From the NCBI GenBank assembly GCA_029194675.1, contig JARFXP010000002.1:124001-188000 (forward strand): a stretch of DNA of 64,000 nucleotides, in the 5' to 3' direction. This DNA comes from Nitrospira sp. GTDB taxonomy: Bacteria > Nitrospirota > Nitrospiria > Nitrospirales > Nitrospiraceae. Shown here piece by piece: positions 53,293 to 62,694 of this stretch (positions within the stretch are counted from its first letter, which is position 1; each line of letters starts with the position of its first letter). The translations under genes were made by a program, and so were the position numbers. Below the pieces are notes generated by a model. That model did not search any database. It was not told the DNA's origin and saw only the letters and a list, made by a program, of their open reading frames with translations.

Positions 53293-54189
53293 TCATCCTC
53301 GACGATTATTCGATGCGGTGTGCATTCTGGTCGAAAGGTAGTCGCGGAATTCTGACCCTAGTGCCGGGTTCTTCAACGCGAACTCAACAGTGGCGATCAA
53401 AAAGCCCAATTTGTCTCCGGCGTCATGGCGCTGTCCCTCCACCTCCAGAGCAAACATCGGAGTTTTTTTTGCCAGTGTCTTGAGTGCATCGGTCAATTGA
53501 ATTTCCCCGTTCTTTCCAGGGGCGGTTTTTCTCAGGATCGGAAAGATTTCAGGGGGAAGGACATACCGGCCGATCACGGCGAGCGCGGATGGGGCATCGG
53601 TCGGCGATGGTTTCTCAACCAAATCCTCAACCCGATGCAGACCGTGAGCGAGGCGCTTTGGGGTCACAATTCCGTACCGGCTGACATCTGCTTTGGGAAC
53701 CTCCTGCACTCCGAGCACTGCCCCATGCCGCTTTTTATAGATGTGGATCAATTGCGCGAGCCCTGGGACGTCGGCGTCGATGATTTCATCCCCGAGAATG
53801 ACGGCGAAGGGTTCATCGCCGATCAGATGCTGCGCGCACAACACGGCATGCCCCAAGCCGAGGGCTTCGGATTGCCGCACGTAACAGAAATTCGCGAGGT
53901 TCGAGATCTGTCGGATTTGATGGAGTACCTGACTCTTGCCGGTGCCTTTCAAATTTTCTTCCAACTCGACCGAACGATCAAAGTGATCTTCGATAGCGCG
54001 TTTCCCGCGGCCTGTAATGACTATGATGTCCTCGATACCAGAGGCCACCGCTTCTTCGACCGTATATTGAATGAGCGGCTTGTCGACCAACGGCAACATC
54101 TCTTTGGGGGATGCCTTGGTGGCAGGAAGGAAGCGTGTCCCAAGGCCGGCAGCGGGAATGATCGCTTTTCTGACAGTCAGACGTGACAT
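53293..54189 (-). CDS. galU: UTP-glucose-1-phosphate uridylyltransferase
   Basis: A 298-residue nucleotidyltransferase making UDP-glucose for polysaccharides and lipopolysaccharide. Motifs: KAIIPAAGLGTRFLPATKAS with PKEMLPLVDKPLIQYTVEEA, GLGHAVLCAQ, VILGDEIID, and VEKPSPTDAPS. Full length. No gene is visible in the 250 bases between it and lon. Confidence 0.95.
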   Translation of the reverse strand: MSRLTVRKAIIPAAGLGTRFLPATKASPKEMLPLVDKPLIQYTVEEAVASGIEDIIVITGRGKRAIEDHFDRSVELEENLKGTGKSQVLHQIRQISNLANFCYVRQSEALGLGHAVLCAQHLIGDEPFAVILGDEIIDADVPGLAQLIHIYKKRHGAVLGVQEVPKADVSRYGIVTPKRLAHGLHRVEDLVEKPSPTDAPSALAVIGRYVLPPEIFPILRKTAPGKNGEIQLTDALKTLAKKTPMFALEVEGQRHDAGDKLGFLIATVEFALKNPALGSEFRDYLSTRMHTASNNRRG

Positions 54190-54686
54190 GGAAGGATACT
54201 ATGTGATGGGGTGTATGAAGTCAAGAAACCAACGAACTCATCTCATCCGAGGCGACGTTGTCGTTCAGATAAAAAGCAGACACGAACGATGCTCATGGAC
54301 GAGACCTGTGCCGTGCCGATTCTGCGGAATGGCGGGTGACCGTCACGATCGATGCGATCCCTGGGAACGTCCGGTGCAGAGCAAAGCAAGATGTACGCGC
54401 CTCGAATCGGAAAAGTCGATCGGAGCGGAGGACGCTGCTTTACAATGCGGGATGGGCTCAATATAATCCGAAAGTTTTGCGCGGGCGGGTGGTGCAAGGA
54501 TGTTGGCGTGGTAGAGCTGCCGGGCTGTGGATTCCCGACAAGAATCCTTTTGCGGTTCAACGTGTTCTCCTGAGCGGGAGGGACGGACTCGTAGAGAACC
54601 GGCGTACGGTCGACAACGGAGAGGACCTGTGTCATGGTTCCAGCCGCACGCCCCATCTCCATACTTTGCCACAGGAATCCTTATCG
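54190..54686. other. Gap between galU and bamA, no gene supported
   Basis: About 500 bases between divergent galU and bamA. The bamA frame is open through most of it (from 54336), but the translation has no signal peptide or known domain, so it is treated as leader. TACAAT at 54440-54445 could be a -10 box but has no good -35. Confidence 0.5.
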
Positions 54687-57008
54687 GTGACCGAGCATGC
54701 TGTCTACAGCCCTCGATCGTTCCTGGTCGCGGTCGTGGTCGTCTCTGTGTTGTGGTGCGTGGTCGAAGCACTCGCTCAGACGCCAGACCTCAAGGTCGCT
54801 TCGATTGAAATTCGGGGAGCCAAACGAATCGAAGTTCCGGCGATTGCCGGTCGGCTCACACTGAAGGTCGGCGACCGCTATTCTCCGGAAACGGTGCGTG
54901 GACAAGTGAAGATTCTCTACGACACGGGTTTTTTCGAGGATGTGCAGGTTGAAACAGAATCGATCGCCGAGGGGATGGCGGTGACCTTCGTCGTGCAGGA
55001 AAAGCCGTTCATCACCGAGATCGTCTTCGACGGTAACGAGCAGTTGACCGACGAGAAGCTGAAGGAAAAAGCGACCATCAAGAACCAGGCATTTCTTGAT
55101 CCACAACAGGTGAAAGAAAGCGCCGAGGCCATTCGCTTGGCCTACCAGCATGAGGGATATTTCAACGCGCAGGTTGTTCCCGTGATCGAGACGTTGGATG
55201 AGGAACGAAAGCGTCTGACCTTCCATATTACGGAGGGAGAGAAGGCTAAGGTTAAGACGGTGACATTCGAAGGGCTGCGTGCGGCAACGAAGAACGAGAT
55301 GCTCAATGTCATGTCGACTCGGGAATGGATCCCTTGGTACGGGCTCGTGACGAGGTTCAAGTTGCCTTCGATGGTGTCCGACGCGGGCGTCTTGAAGCGT
55401 GAAGAGCTGACCAATGATGTGGAGCGGATCAGGGAAGTACTGCTGAACAAAGGCTACTTCAATGTTCGGGTCGGTCAGCCGTCGGTGGAGCTCACCGACG
55501 ATAAAAAATGGTTCCTCATCACCTACCACATTACCGAGGGAGAGCCGTTCACCATAGGAGAAATAGGGTTTCGAGGGCACACGGTGTTTGAGGAGTCGGA
55601 GCTTCGAGCGGGATTGAGGATGAAGGAGGGGGAAATTTTTCAGCGTGCCAAAATCCGAGATGAGATTTCCCGAGTCACGGAGCTGTATGGGAGCAGGGGG
55701 TATGCGTTTGCGGAAGTCATACCCAACGTGAATCCGAACAATGAGGAACGGACGGTCGGGATCCTCTTCAACATCAAGGAAGGGCAGATGATGCGGATCC
55801 GACAGATCAATATCTATGGCAATGATAAGACTCGAGACAACGTCATCCGGCGGGAAATACGAGTGGACGAACAGGATGTGATCGACACCGCCTCCCTGAA
55901 GCGAAGTTTCCAACGATTGAACAACTTGAATTTCTTCGAGACGGTGGAGATCCTGCCGACGCAAATCGCGCCGGACAAGGTCGATCTGAATGTACGTGTG
56001 AAGGAAAAGCCGACCGGGATGTTCAGCGTCGGCGGCGGGTTCAGCACATTGGACCAACTCGTGGCGGTTGCCGATATCACCCAAGCCAACTTGGGCGGGT
56101 ACGGCTATCTCCTGCGCGTCCGCGGGCAACTCGGTCAGCGAAGAACTCTCGGGTCCATTACCTTCCGCAATCCCTATCTGTACGACTCATTGACGTCGCT
56201 GCAGATCGATGGCTACCGCACGATGACGAATTACCTGAGTTATTTTGAGGAACGAACCGGCGGAAACGTCACACTCGGCCGTTGGATATCGGAATATGTG
56301 ACGACCAGTATCAGCCTCTTCGGAGAAATACTCACCTACAGGGATCCTCAACCCGGTATCTGTCCGGATCTGGTTCCTATCGTGTGTCAACAGCTCGGGA
56401 CGAACTCGAGTACAGGATTTCGGACGTCGCTGTTCAGAGATACCAGAGACTACTATCTCGATCCCAGAAGCGGCTGGCGCGCCGGCGGAGGGTTTGATGT
56501 CGGAACACCCTATCTGGGGGGCACCTACAATTTCATCAAATATTATGTGGACGTGGTCAAATACACGCCCCTCCCCTTTGATATGAGGATTGCGGTGCGG
56601 GCTCGCATGGGAGCGCTCGAGGCGCTGGGAGGAACAGACACTCCACTGAATGAACGGTTTTTCGTGGGAGGCATCAATACGGTGCGTGGGTTTGCCTTCG
56701 GACGAGCCGGTCCCACAGTCCCCACGACCCATGCCCCCTACGGCGCGGTCAGACAATTGATCTTCAACAACGAGTTGATCTTTACGATCTCCGCCGAGGC
56801 GAAATTGAACGGTGTGCTCTTTTTCGACTACGGGGAGGGTTTTGACAACGGTGTGCCGTGGTCGTTCAAGTTGAGACCTGCTGCCGGTATAGAGGGACGC
56901 TGGATTTCTCCCTTCGGTCCCTTGCGTGTCGCCTATGGGATCAACCTAGACCCGCGACCCGGTGAACGAGTCGGCGTGTTCGAGTTTACGATCGGGACCT
57001 TGTTTTAG
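54687..57008 (+). CDS. bamA: Outer-membrane protein assembly factor BamA
   Basis: A 773-residue Omp85 protein, the core of the beta-barrel assembly machine. GTG 54687 gives a good signal peptide (FLVAVVVVSVLWCVVEALAQ) and has AGGAA at 54673; the frame is open further upstream but without signal-like sequence. Five POTRA domains (about 35-410), e.g. LKVASIEIRGAKRIEVP and GEPFTIGEIGFRGHTVFEES; then a 16-strand barrel with RGFAFGRAGP near residue 670 (the VRGF-type loop) and a C-terminal VFEFTIGTLF ending in Phe, the recognition signal. Start of the envelope cluster. Confidence 0.95.
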   Translation: MTEHAVYSPRSFLVAVVVVSVLWCVVEALAQTPDLKVASIEIRGAKRIEVPAIAGRLTLKVGDRYSPETVRGQVKILYDTGFFEDVQVETESIAEGMAVTFVVQEKPFITEIVFDGNEQLTDEKLKEKATIKNQAFLDPQQVKESAEAIRLAYQHEGYFNAQVVPVIETLDEERKRLTFHITEGEKAKVKTVTFEGLRAATKNEMLNVMSTREWIPWYGLVTRFKLPSMVSDAGVLKREELTNDVERIREVLLNKGYFNVRVGQPSVELTDDKKWFLITYHITEGEPFTIGEIGFRGHTVFEESELRAGLRMKEGEIFQRAKIRDEISRVTELYGSRGYAFAEVIPNVNPNNEERTVGILFNIKEGQMMRIRQINIYGNDKTRDNVIRREIRVDEQDVIDTASLKRSFQRLNNLNFFETVEILPTQIAPDKVDLNVRVKEKPTGMFSVGGGFSTLDQLVAVADITQANLGGYGYLLRVRGQLGQRRTLGSITFRNPYLYDSLTSLQIDGYRTMTNYLSYFEERTGGNVTLGRWISEYVTTSISLFGEILTYRDPQPGICPDLVPIVCQQLGTNSSTGFRTSLFRDTRDYYLDPRSGWRAGGGFDVGTPYLGGTYNFIKYYVDVVKYTPLPFDMRIAVRARMGALEALGGTDTPLNERFFVGGINTVRGFAFGRAGPTVPTTHAPYGAVRQLIFNNELIFTISAEAKLNGVLFFDYGEGFDNGVPWSFKLRPAAGIEGRWISPFGPLRVAYGINLDPRPGERVGVFEFTIGTLF

Positions 57009-57021
57009 TCGGAGCCTTGGC

Positions 57022-57597
57022 GTGGTACGTTGGAATGGGGTTCGATGGAGGCAATCGGCGGGACGGATCGAATGGGGGGTGATGTCGGCTTCGGTCACCA
57101 TGCTGCTGGTTCTCAGTGGATGTACCGGAGGCGGGGGTAAAATCGACACAAAGATCGGCGTAATCAATTCACAGCGCTTGCTCAACGAGACGAGCGCGGG
57201 CAAGAAAGCCAAAGAGAATCTGACCGCCTTTTCGAAGAATCGACAGGCACTGATGGAATTGGAAGAAAAGGAGTTGCGGAGGATGGAAGAGGACTTTGCC
57301 AAGCAGTCCTCCGTCCTGAGTCCCGCCGCGAAACGAGATCGGGAAGAACAGTTTCGCCGGCGCATGCAAGAGTACCAGCAAAAGGCCTCGGAATTGAATC
57401 GGGAAGTCCAGGAAAAACAAAAAGACGTTCTGGAAGGGTTTCGCGATAAGATCGAAACGGTCGTCGCAAAGGTCGCCAAGCGTCTCGGGCTGCAGGTTGT
57501 CGTTGATAAGAGCAAGGGTGGTCCGACCATCTATCATGAAGCAGACATGGACATTTCAGGTCCGGTCATCGAGGAATTCAATCGCGAATATCCGTAA
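57022..57597 (+). CDS. OmpH/Skp-like periplasmic chaperone, probable lipoprotein
   Basis: A 191-residue protein. The h-region MLLVLSGC ends in a lipobox (LSGC), so it is probably lipidated, unlike E. coli Skp. The mature part starts IGVINSQRLLNETSAGKKAK, the OmpH signature, and forms a long charged coiled coil (about 65-150). Skp chaperones unfolded outer-membrane proteins to BamA. GTG 57022 after GGAG was chosen; ATG 57082 would leave almost no n-region. Confidence 0.83.
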   Translation: MVRWNGVRWRQSAGRIEWGVMSASVTMLLVLSGCTGGGGKIDTKIGVINSQRLLNETSAGKKAKENLTAFSKNRQALMELEEKELRRMEEDFAKQSSVLSPAAKRDREEQFRRRMQEYQQKASELNREVQEKQKDVLEGFRDKIETVVAKVAKRLGLQVVVDKSKGGPTIYHEADMDISGPVIEEFNREYP

Positions 57598-57616
57598 TAT
57601 CTGCTGGAGGTGGGTT

Positions 57617-58159
57617 ATGACGGGGGCAGCGAGAGTGATAATAGTAGGTATCGCGTTATCGCTGGTGCAGTGGGTGGAGCCGCTCTTCGCTGGGGACGCG
57701 CTCAGGATCGGGGTCATGGATCAACAGATGGTGATGGAACGGACGAAGGGCGGCAAGCTGGCCTTGGAAGATGTGAAGGGATATTCCATGACCAGACAGA
57801 AGATCATCAATTCGGATGAACAAGACCTCAAGGATCTGCAACAGTCCTTACAAGATCCGACCGCCAAACTCACCGACCAGACAAGACAGGAGAAAGAGGA
57901 GCAGTTGCGGAGCAAGATGGAGGCGTATCAGCGCCGCCTGCAAGAGTTTAATCGTGAAGTCCAACAAAAACAGCGCGAGATGGTCGCGGAATTTGCGCAA
58001 AAGATCGCCGCGGCAGCGAAGGCTGTGGCTCAGAAAGAGGGGTATACGGCCATCTTCGATAAAGGCAACGAGGCGATGATCCGCATCGTTCTCTATTATC
58101 AGCCGGCGCTGGACGTGACGGACGCGGTCGTCAAGGAATTTGATCGACAGAACCCGTGA
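57617..58159 (+). CDS. OmpH/Skp-like periplasmic chaperone, second copy
   Basis: A 180-residue protein with an ordinary signal peptide (VIIVGIALSLVQWVEPLFAG) and an OmpH domain beginning LRIGVMDQQMVMERTKGGKL; the coiled coil holds EEQLRSKMEAYQRRLQEFNR, clearly similar to the EEQFRRRMQEYQQKASELNR of the upstream gene. The pair arose by duplication. GGAGG precedes ATG 57617, 20 bases after the first copy. Confidence 0.87.
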   Translation: MTGAARVIIVGIALSLVQWVEPLFAGDALRIGVMDQQMVMERTKGGKLALEDVKGYSMTRQKIINSDEQDLKDLQQSLQDPTAKLTDQTRQEKEEQLRSKMEAYQRRLQEFNREVQQKQREMVAEFAQKIAAAAKAVAQKEGYTAIFDKGNEAMIRIVLYYQPALDVTDAVVKEFDRQNP

Positions 58160-58197
58160 GACCCAGAACCACCTGGGGCAGAGAGGAGGCAGAGCCA

Positions 58198-58650
58198 ATG
58201 GCATCGGTCGAGCAGGCTGAGATTCAGGCGTTACTTCCCCACCGGTACCCGTTCTTGCTGGTGGATCGAATCAAAGAGTTTGAACCGCATCAGAGGATCA
58301 TTGGGTTCAAAAACGTGACGGTGAATGAACCGTTCTTTCAAGGACATTTCCCCGGCCGCCCTGTGATGCCGGGAGTGCTGATTGTCGAGGCCCTGGCACA
58401 GGCAGGCGGCGTGCTGGTCTTCAAGTCGGGGGGATCGGTCGGTAAAACCGTCATGTATCTGACTGGTATCGACGAGGCAAAATTCCGGCGACCGGTGGTG
58501 CCGGGCGATCAGCTCCGTCTTGAGATCGAAGTAATCAAGAAGCGTCCTCCGTTCTGGAGAATGCAAGGAAAGGCATACGTAGACAATGAGGTGGTCTGTG
58601 AAGCCGTAGTGACGGCGATGGTGATGGAAGAGAAGACGGAAACACGGTAG
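58198..58650 (+). CDS. fabZ: 3-hydroxyacyl-ACP dehydratase FabZ
   Basis: A 150-residue hot-dog-fold enzyme of type II fatty-acid synthesis, which competes with lipid A synthesis for hydroxyacyl-ACP. Motifs: LLPHRYPFLLVDRI at the start, the catalytic His in FQGHFPGRPVMPGVL and Glu in EALAQAGG. AGAGGAGG lies before ATG 58198. lpxD, commonly found next to fabZ, is absent. Confidence 0.95.
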   Translation: MASVEQAEIQALLPHRYPFLLVDRIKEFEPHQRIIGFKNVTVNEPFFQGHFPGRPVMPGVLIVEALAQAGGVLVFKSGGSVGKTVMYLTGIDEAKFRRPVVPGDQLRLEIEVIKKRPPFWRMQGKAYVDNEVVCEAVVTAMVMEEKTETR

Positions 58651-58763
58651 GCGGTCCTGATCGTTCTTCATTCCTCGATACGTAAGGTGGAGTGGTGAGC
58701 AAGGCAGTGATTCAGTGGCTGACCAATGATCGGTGATGTCCGGCGCAAGTAAAGGGGGCATGC

Positions 58764-59582
58764 GTGAAGATACATCCTACAGCGATCGTTCATCCCAAGG
58801 CGAGTCTCGATGGTGACGTTGAGATCGGGCCATTCTGTGTAATCGGGGAGCATGTCGCGATCGGAAAGGGAAGCCGATTGCTCTCCCATGTGACGATCGA
58901 TGGGTGGACGGAGATTGGGGAGCGGAACGAAGTGCACCCGTTTGCTTCGATCGGAGGGCCTCCACAACACCTTGGGTATAAGGGGGAACCGACCAAGGTC
59001 AACATCGGTCATGACAACATTATCAGGGAGTACGTCACGATCAACCGGGGAACCGTCCAAGGGGGTGGAGTGACCTCTCTTGGATCGAGGGACATTCTGA
59101 TGGCCTATGTGCATGTGGCGCATGATTGCCGGCTCGGTAACGATATTATTATGGCCAATGCGGCAAGTCTTGCCGGACACATCACCATCGGTGATCATGC
59201 CGTCATCGGAGGATTGACCGGTATTCTTCAGTTTGTGCGCGTCGGAGACTATGTGATGGTCGGCGGTTGTTGCGCGATTGGTCAGGATATTCCTCCATTT
59301 GCGTTGGCAGCCGGCGGGTACCGTGCCCATCTGTACGGTCTCAATTCGGTCGGCCTGCAGCGCCATGGTTTTTCTGCCGATCGCATCGCCCTGCTGAAGA
59401 AGGCTTTTGACCTGCTCTTCCGATCCGGCCACCGAACGGCTGAGGCGATTCGGCTGGCCAAAAAGGAATTCAAGGGACAGGCCGATGTAGCCAAGATTCT
59501 GACGTTTATGGAGGGCACCAAACGTGGAATCTCGCGGGCTGTCAGCCTGGATATGGAGCGCGAGTTCGATCAACAAATGTGA
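58764..59582 (+). CDS. lpxA: UDP-N-acetylglucosamine O-acyltransferase LpxA
   Basis: A 272-residue left-handed beta-helix protein catalysing the first step of lipid A synthesis. Hexapeptide repeats run from residue 2 to about 185 (IHPTAIVHPKASLDGDVEIG); the catalytic His is in AYVHVAHDCRLGN; the C-terminal helices bind acyl carrier protein. GTG 58764. If the neighbouring GnnA-like enzyme makes a 3-amino sugar nucleotide, this LpxA may use an amine acceptor (inference). Confidence 0.95.
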   Translation: MKIHPTAIVHPKASLDGDVEIGPFCVIGEHVAIGKGSRLLSHVTIDGWTEIGERNEVHPFASIGGPPQHLGYKGEPTKVNIGHDNIIREYVTINRGTVQGGGVTSLGSRDILMAYVHVAHDCRLGNDIIMANAASLAGHITIGDHAVIGGLTGILQFVRVGDYVMVGGCCAIGQDIPPFALAAGGYRAHLYGLNSVGLQRHGFSADRIALLKKAFDLLFRSGHRTAEAIRLAKKEFKGQADVAKILTFMEGTKRGISRAVSLDMEREFDQQM

Positions 59583-59592
59583 TGGCAGCACT

Positions 59593-60447
59593 ATGTACCT
59601 GACCATGCCAATACTCGACGGACGAATCGGGGTGATCGCCGGGAATGGACGATTTCCGATCATCTTTGCGGATAACGCCCGCAAGATGGGGTTGCAAGTA
59701 TTCGCGGTGGCTCACGAGGGCGAAACCGAACCGGAGCTCGAACAGCATGTCGATCGAATCCATTGGGTCAAGATTGGCCAACTCAATAAGCTGATCAACG
59801 CATTCAAGTCCGACGGGGTCCGGAAAGTGGTCATGTTGGGAGGCATCAAGAAAACGCATGTCTATAGCCATGCACGTCCTGATTTTCGCGTGCTGGCTCT
59901 GGCCGCGAAATTGGTTCTTTGGAAGGATGATGATATCCTCCGCGCCCTCGCGGCGGAACTCGAGAAAGATGGAATCACTATCTGTGAGTCGACGTTCGGT
60001 CTGGAAGGGATCTTGGTTCAGGAAGGCACGCTCACTTCCCGCCAGCCGAGCAAGAAAGAGTGGGTCGACATCCGCTATGGTTGGGACGTGGCCAAGGAGA
60101 CTGGGCGCCTCGACATCGGCCAATGTGTCGTGATTAAAGACCGTGTCGTCGTGGCGGTCGAAGCGGTCGAAGGAACCGATGAAGCGATCAAGCGGGGAGG
60201 CGAATTGGCCAAGGATGGTGCGGTGGTGGTGAAGCGGAGCAAGCCACAGCAGGATCTCCGGTTTGACCTGCCGGCAGTCGGTCCCAGGACGATCGCGGTC
60301 ATGCGTTCCGTCAAGGCCTCGGTGCTTGCGGTCGAGGCCGGCCGATCCGTGATCCTGGATCGAGAATTGCTGATCAGCAACGCGGAGGACGCCGGAATCG
60401 CCGTCGTCGGCCTTGCTCGCGAAGAAGAAGCGAGCGCGGGGACCTGA
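59593..60447 (+). CDS. lpxI: UDP-2,3-diacylglucosamine pyrophosphatase LpxI
   Basis: A 284-residue protein of the LpxI (DUF1009) family, which replaces LpxH in many bacteria: IGVIAGNGRFPIIFADNARK at the N-terminus, the KVVMLGGIKKTHVY stretch, then ICESTFGLEGILVQEG and a C-terminal domain with KDGAVVVKRSKPQQDLRFD and VGPRTIAVM. It cleaves UDP-diacylglucosamine to lipid X. ATG 59593 was chosen, 10 bases after lpxA. Confidence 0.93.
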   Translation: MYLTMPILDGRIGVIAGNGRFPIIFADNARKMGLQVFAVAHEGETEPELEQHVDRIHWVKIGQLNKLINAFKSDGVRKVVMLGGIKKTHVYSHARPDFRVLALAAKLVLWKDDDILRALAAELEKDGITICESTFGLEGILVQEGTLTSRQPSKKEWVDIRYGWDVAKETGRLDIGQCVVIKDRVVVAVEAVEGTDEAIKRGGELAKDGAVVVKRSKPQQDLRFDLPAVGPRTIAVMRSVKASVLAVEAGRSVILDRELLISNAEDAGIAVVGLAREEEASAGT

Positions 60448-60474
60448 GTCAACGGAGAAGTTTCGGAATCTGAA

Positions 60475-60535
60475 GATCTGTTGATCTATTGATTCCCGGA
60501 ATTCAACACATCGTCAGATCAATAGCTCCTCAAAT
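60475..60535. repeat. Short hairpin repeat, copy 2
   Basis: Shares GATCTGTTGATCT with the copy at 12814 and carries arms CTATTGAT (60486-60493) and ATCAATAG (60518-60525); it ends CTCAAATTCAG. It fills the gap between lpxI and the oxidoreductase gene. Confidence 0.5.
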
Positions 60536-60555
60536 TCAGACAAAAATAGAGGTGT

Positions 60556-61503
60556 ATGACCAAGCTTCGTGCCGGTGTCATCGGGGTCGGGCATCTGGGA
60601 CGGCACCATGCGCGGCTGTATGCCACGCTGGCCGACTCGACGTTGGTGGGCGTGGTCGATCAAGACCCCGAACGGGCTCGACTCATCGCCGATCGGCACA
60701 ACGCACAAGTTTTCGACCGTCTCCCCGAACTCTTGAAGCAGGTCGATGTCGTGAGTGTTGCCGTCCCTACCTCCGCTCACTATTCCGTCGCCAAAGTCTG
60801 CCTTGAAGCCGGAAAACACGTTCTGATTGAGAAGCCTATCACCGTACTTCCATCCGAGGCACAGGAACTTGTGGACTTGGCGAAGGTCAAGGGGCGCTGG
60901 CTGCAAGTGGGCCATAGCGAGCGGTTCAATCCCATCATGCAGATGATGCGGCCGCATATCCAGCGGCCGGTGTTTTTCGAATGTCACCGGCTCGGCACGT
61001 ACAATGAGCGGGGCACCGACGTCGATGTCGTGCTGGATCTGATGATTCACGATCTGGACCTGATCTTGTCCTTCAATCCAGGGCCGGTGGAAGAAGTGCG
61101 GGCTGCCGGAGTGCCGGTGCTCTCCTCAATCAGCGATATCGCGAATGCACGCATTCAATTTAGAAGCGGGTGTGTCGCCAATTTAACTGCGAGCCGAGTT
61201 TCTTTACACAGCATGAGGCGGTTGCGTTTGTTCCAGCGTGACAGTTATGTGTCGATGGATTTTCAGTCCCGTCAGGGCATGATCGGGCGCCGGTCGGCTG
61301 AGCCGGGCCAAAAACCGAGGGTGACCGTTGAAGAGTTTAAAGCCGGCGACGCCGAGCCCCTAAAATTACAACTTGAATCGTTTCTGCATGCGATCCGGAC
61401 GGAATCATGCCCGGTGGTATCGGGCGAAGACGGGGCAGCCGCTCTGGAAGTTGGTCATCTGGTGCTGTCCGCAATCAAAGAGTTTCTCCAACGCAATGCA
61501 TAG
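60556..61503 (+). CDS. Gfo/Idh/MocA-family oxidoreductase, possibly GnnA-like
   Basis: A 315-residue NAD(P)-dependent sugar oxidoreductase. Rossmann motif VIGVGHLGRHHARLY (about 8-22), EKPITVLPSEA with the catalytic Lys, and a C-terminal domain with DLMIHDLDLIL. Its place between lpxI and lpxB suggests a role in lipid A. In Acidithiobacillus and Leptospira, GnnA oxidises UDP-GlcNAc at C3 so that GnnB can aminate it, giving amide-linked lipid A. No GnnB-like aminotransferase is in the window, so this is a hypothesis. Confidence 0.8.
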   Translation: MTKLRAGVIGVGHLGRHHARLYATLADSTLVGVVDQDPERARLIADRHNAQVFDRLPELLKQVDVVSVAVPTSAHYSVAKVCLEAGKHVLIEKPITVLPSEAQELVDLAKVKGRWLQVGHSERFNPIMQMMRPHIQRPVFFECHRLGTYNERGTDVDVVLDLMIHDLDLILSFNPGPVEEVRAAGVPVLSSISDIANARIQFRSGCVANLTASRVSLHSMRRLRLFQRDSYVSMDFQSRQGMIGRRSAEPGQKPRVTVEEFKAGDAEPLKLQLESFLHAIRTESCPVVSGEDGAAALEVGHLVLSAIKEFLQRNA

Positions 61504-61551
61504 GACGCCGCTTGCGGATCGTCATCACAGCCTGCATCTTCGTAGATCATC

Positions 61552-62694
61552 ATGGCCCGTATTCTGATTATTTCCGGTGAAGCTTCCGGCGACCTTCACG
61601 GAGCCAATCTTGCCAAAGCGCTGAAAGCTCATGATCCCCAGGTCTCGTTAGCAGGAATCGGTGGTCGTGCGATGGAGGCGGCCGGTGTTCGATTAGTGGA
61701 AGAAATGGGGCGATTCGACGTCATCGGTATGGTCGGCCCCTTCGTCTTGCTGTCGATCATACGGCGGTTGATCACGATGCGGCGGTTATTCCGATCGAAA
61801 CAATGGGATACGGTGGTGTTTATCGATCATCCGGGACTCAATATGCGCCTTGCATATTTTGCCAAAGCGGCCGGCTTGCGGGTGGTGTACTATATCGCGC
61901 CACAGATTTGGGCCTGGGCGCCTTGGCGAATTCGTTGGATCAAACAGCGTGTCGATCACGTCCTGGTCATACTTCCGTTTGAGAAGACCCTCTACGACAA
62001 AGCGGGTGTACGGTGTACGTTTGTCGGCCATCCCATATTGGATGCGGTCGCAGGCCGCTATGATCGGAAGGAGCTACGCGGCACATTCGGTTTCTCCGAT
62101 GACGAACGCGTGATTGCCTTGTTGCCTGGGAGCCGGCCTCATGAAGTGCAGGTGCTGCTGCCGATCCTCATCGAGGCTGTAGAGAAATTGGCGCGCAGGG
62201 AACCCAAAACGAAGTTTATCCTGGCGCAGGCCTCCACCATACACGATAATCTGTTGCAGCCTCTCCTGAGTCGAAGCCCCGTTCCTATCGTGCTGGTAAA
62301 GGAGCAGGCCGCCGAAGTGATGGCGTTGTCGGACCTTGTGCTGGTGGCTTCGGGTACGGCCACGCTGCAAGCGGCTGTGGTCGGCACTCCTATGGTGTTG
62401 TTCTACCGAACCACACCGCTGACCTTTTGGTTTGCGAATGTGGTGATTCGTTTCGTCATTCGAGTCAAATGGATCGGGCTGGTCAATCTGGTGGCTGGCC
62501 GGACGATCGTGCCGGAGCTGATCCAATCGGCTGCGACGGGGCAACGATTGTATGAAGAGGCGCTTCGGATCTTGGACGATCGACCGGCGTACGATGAGAT
62601 GAAACGGGAGTTGGCAAAGGTTCGGGCCGCTTTGGGTGAACCGGGTGCGTCAGCCAGAGCTGCGGAGGTGGTGTTGACGGCATGTCAGGCCTAG
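61552..62694 (+). CDS. lpxB: Lipid-A-disaccharide synthase LpxB
   Basis: A 380-residue GT19 glycosyltransferase joining lipid X and UDP-diacylglucosamine. Motifs: ILIISGEASGDLHGANLAKA at the start, VVFIDHPGLNMRLA, YYIAPQIWAWAPWR, FVGHPILDAV and LLPGSRPHEVQ; a late ASGTATLQAAVVGTPMVLFY binds the donor. Its end overlaps the msbA start by 13 bases. Confidence 0.96.
   Translation: MARILIISGEASGDLHGANLAKALKAHDPQVSLAGIGGRAMEAAGVRLVEEMGRFDVIGMVGPFVLLSIIRRLITMRRLFRSKQWDTVVFIDHPGLNMRLAYFAKAAGLRVVYYIAPQIWAWAPWRIRWIKQRVDHVLVILPFEKTLYDKAGVRCTFVGHPILDAVAGRYDRKELRGTFGFSDDERVIALLPGSRPHEVQVLLPILIEAVEKLARREPKTKFILAQASTIHDNLLQPLLSRSPVPIVLVKEQAAEVMALSDLVLVASGTATLQAAVVGTPMVLFYRTTPLTFWFANVVIRFVIRVKWIGLVNLVAGRTIVPELIQSAATGQRLYEEALRILDDRPAYDEMKRELAKVRAALGEPGASARAAEVVLTACQA

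Noticed and set aside
54336-54686. An N-terminal extension of bamA of 117 codons
   Set aside because: No signal peptide or domain, whereas GTG 54687 gives a proper signal sequence with a ribosome site.
54681-56129. A 482-codon minus-strand frame opposite bamA
   Set aside because: Shadow of bamA, whose POTRA and barrel motifs are clear.
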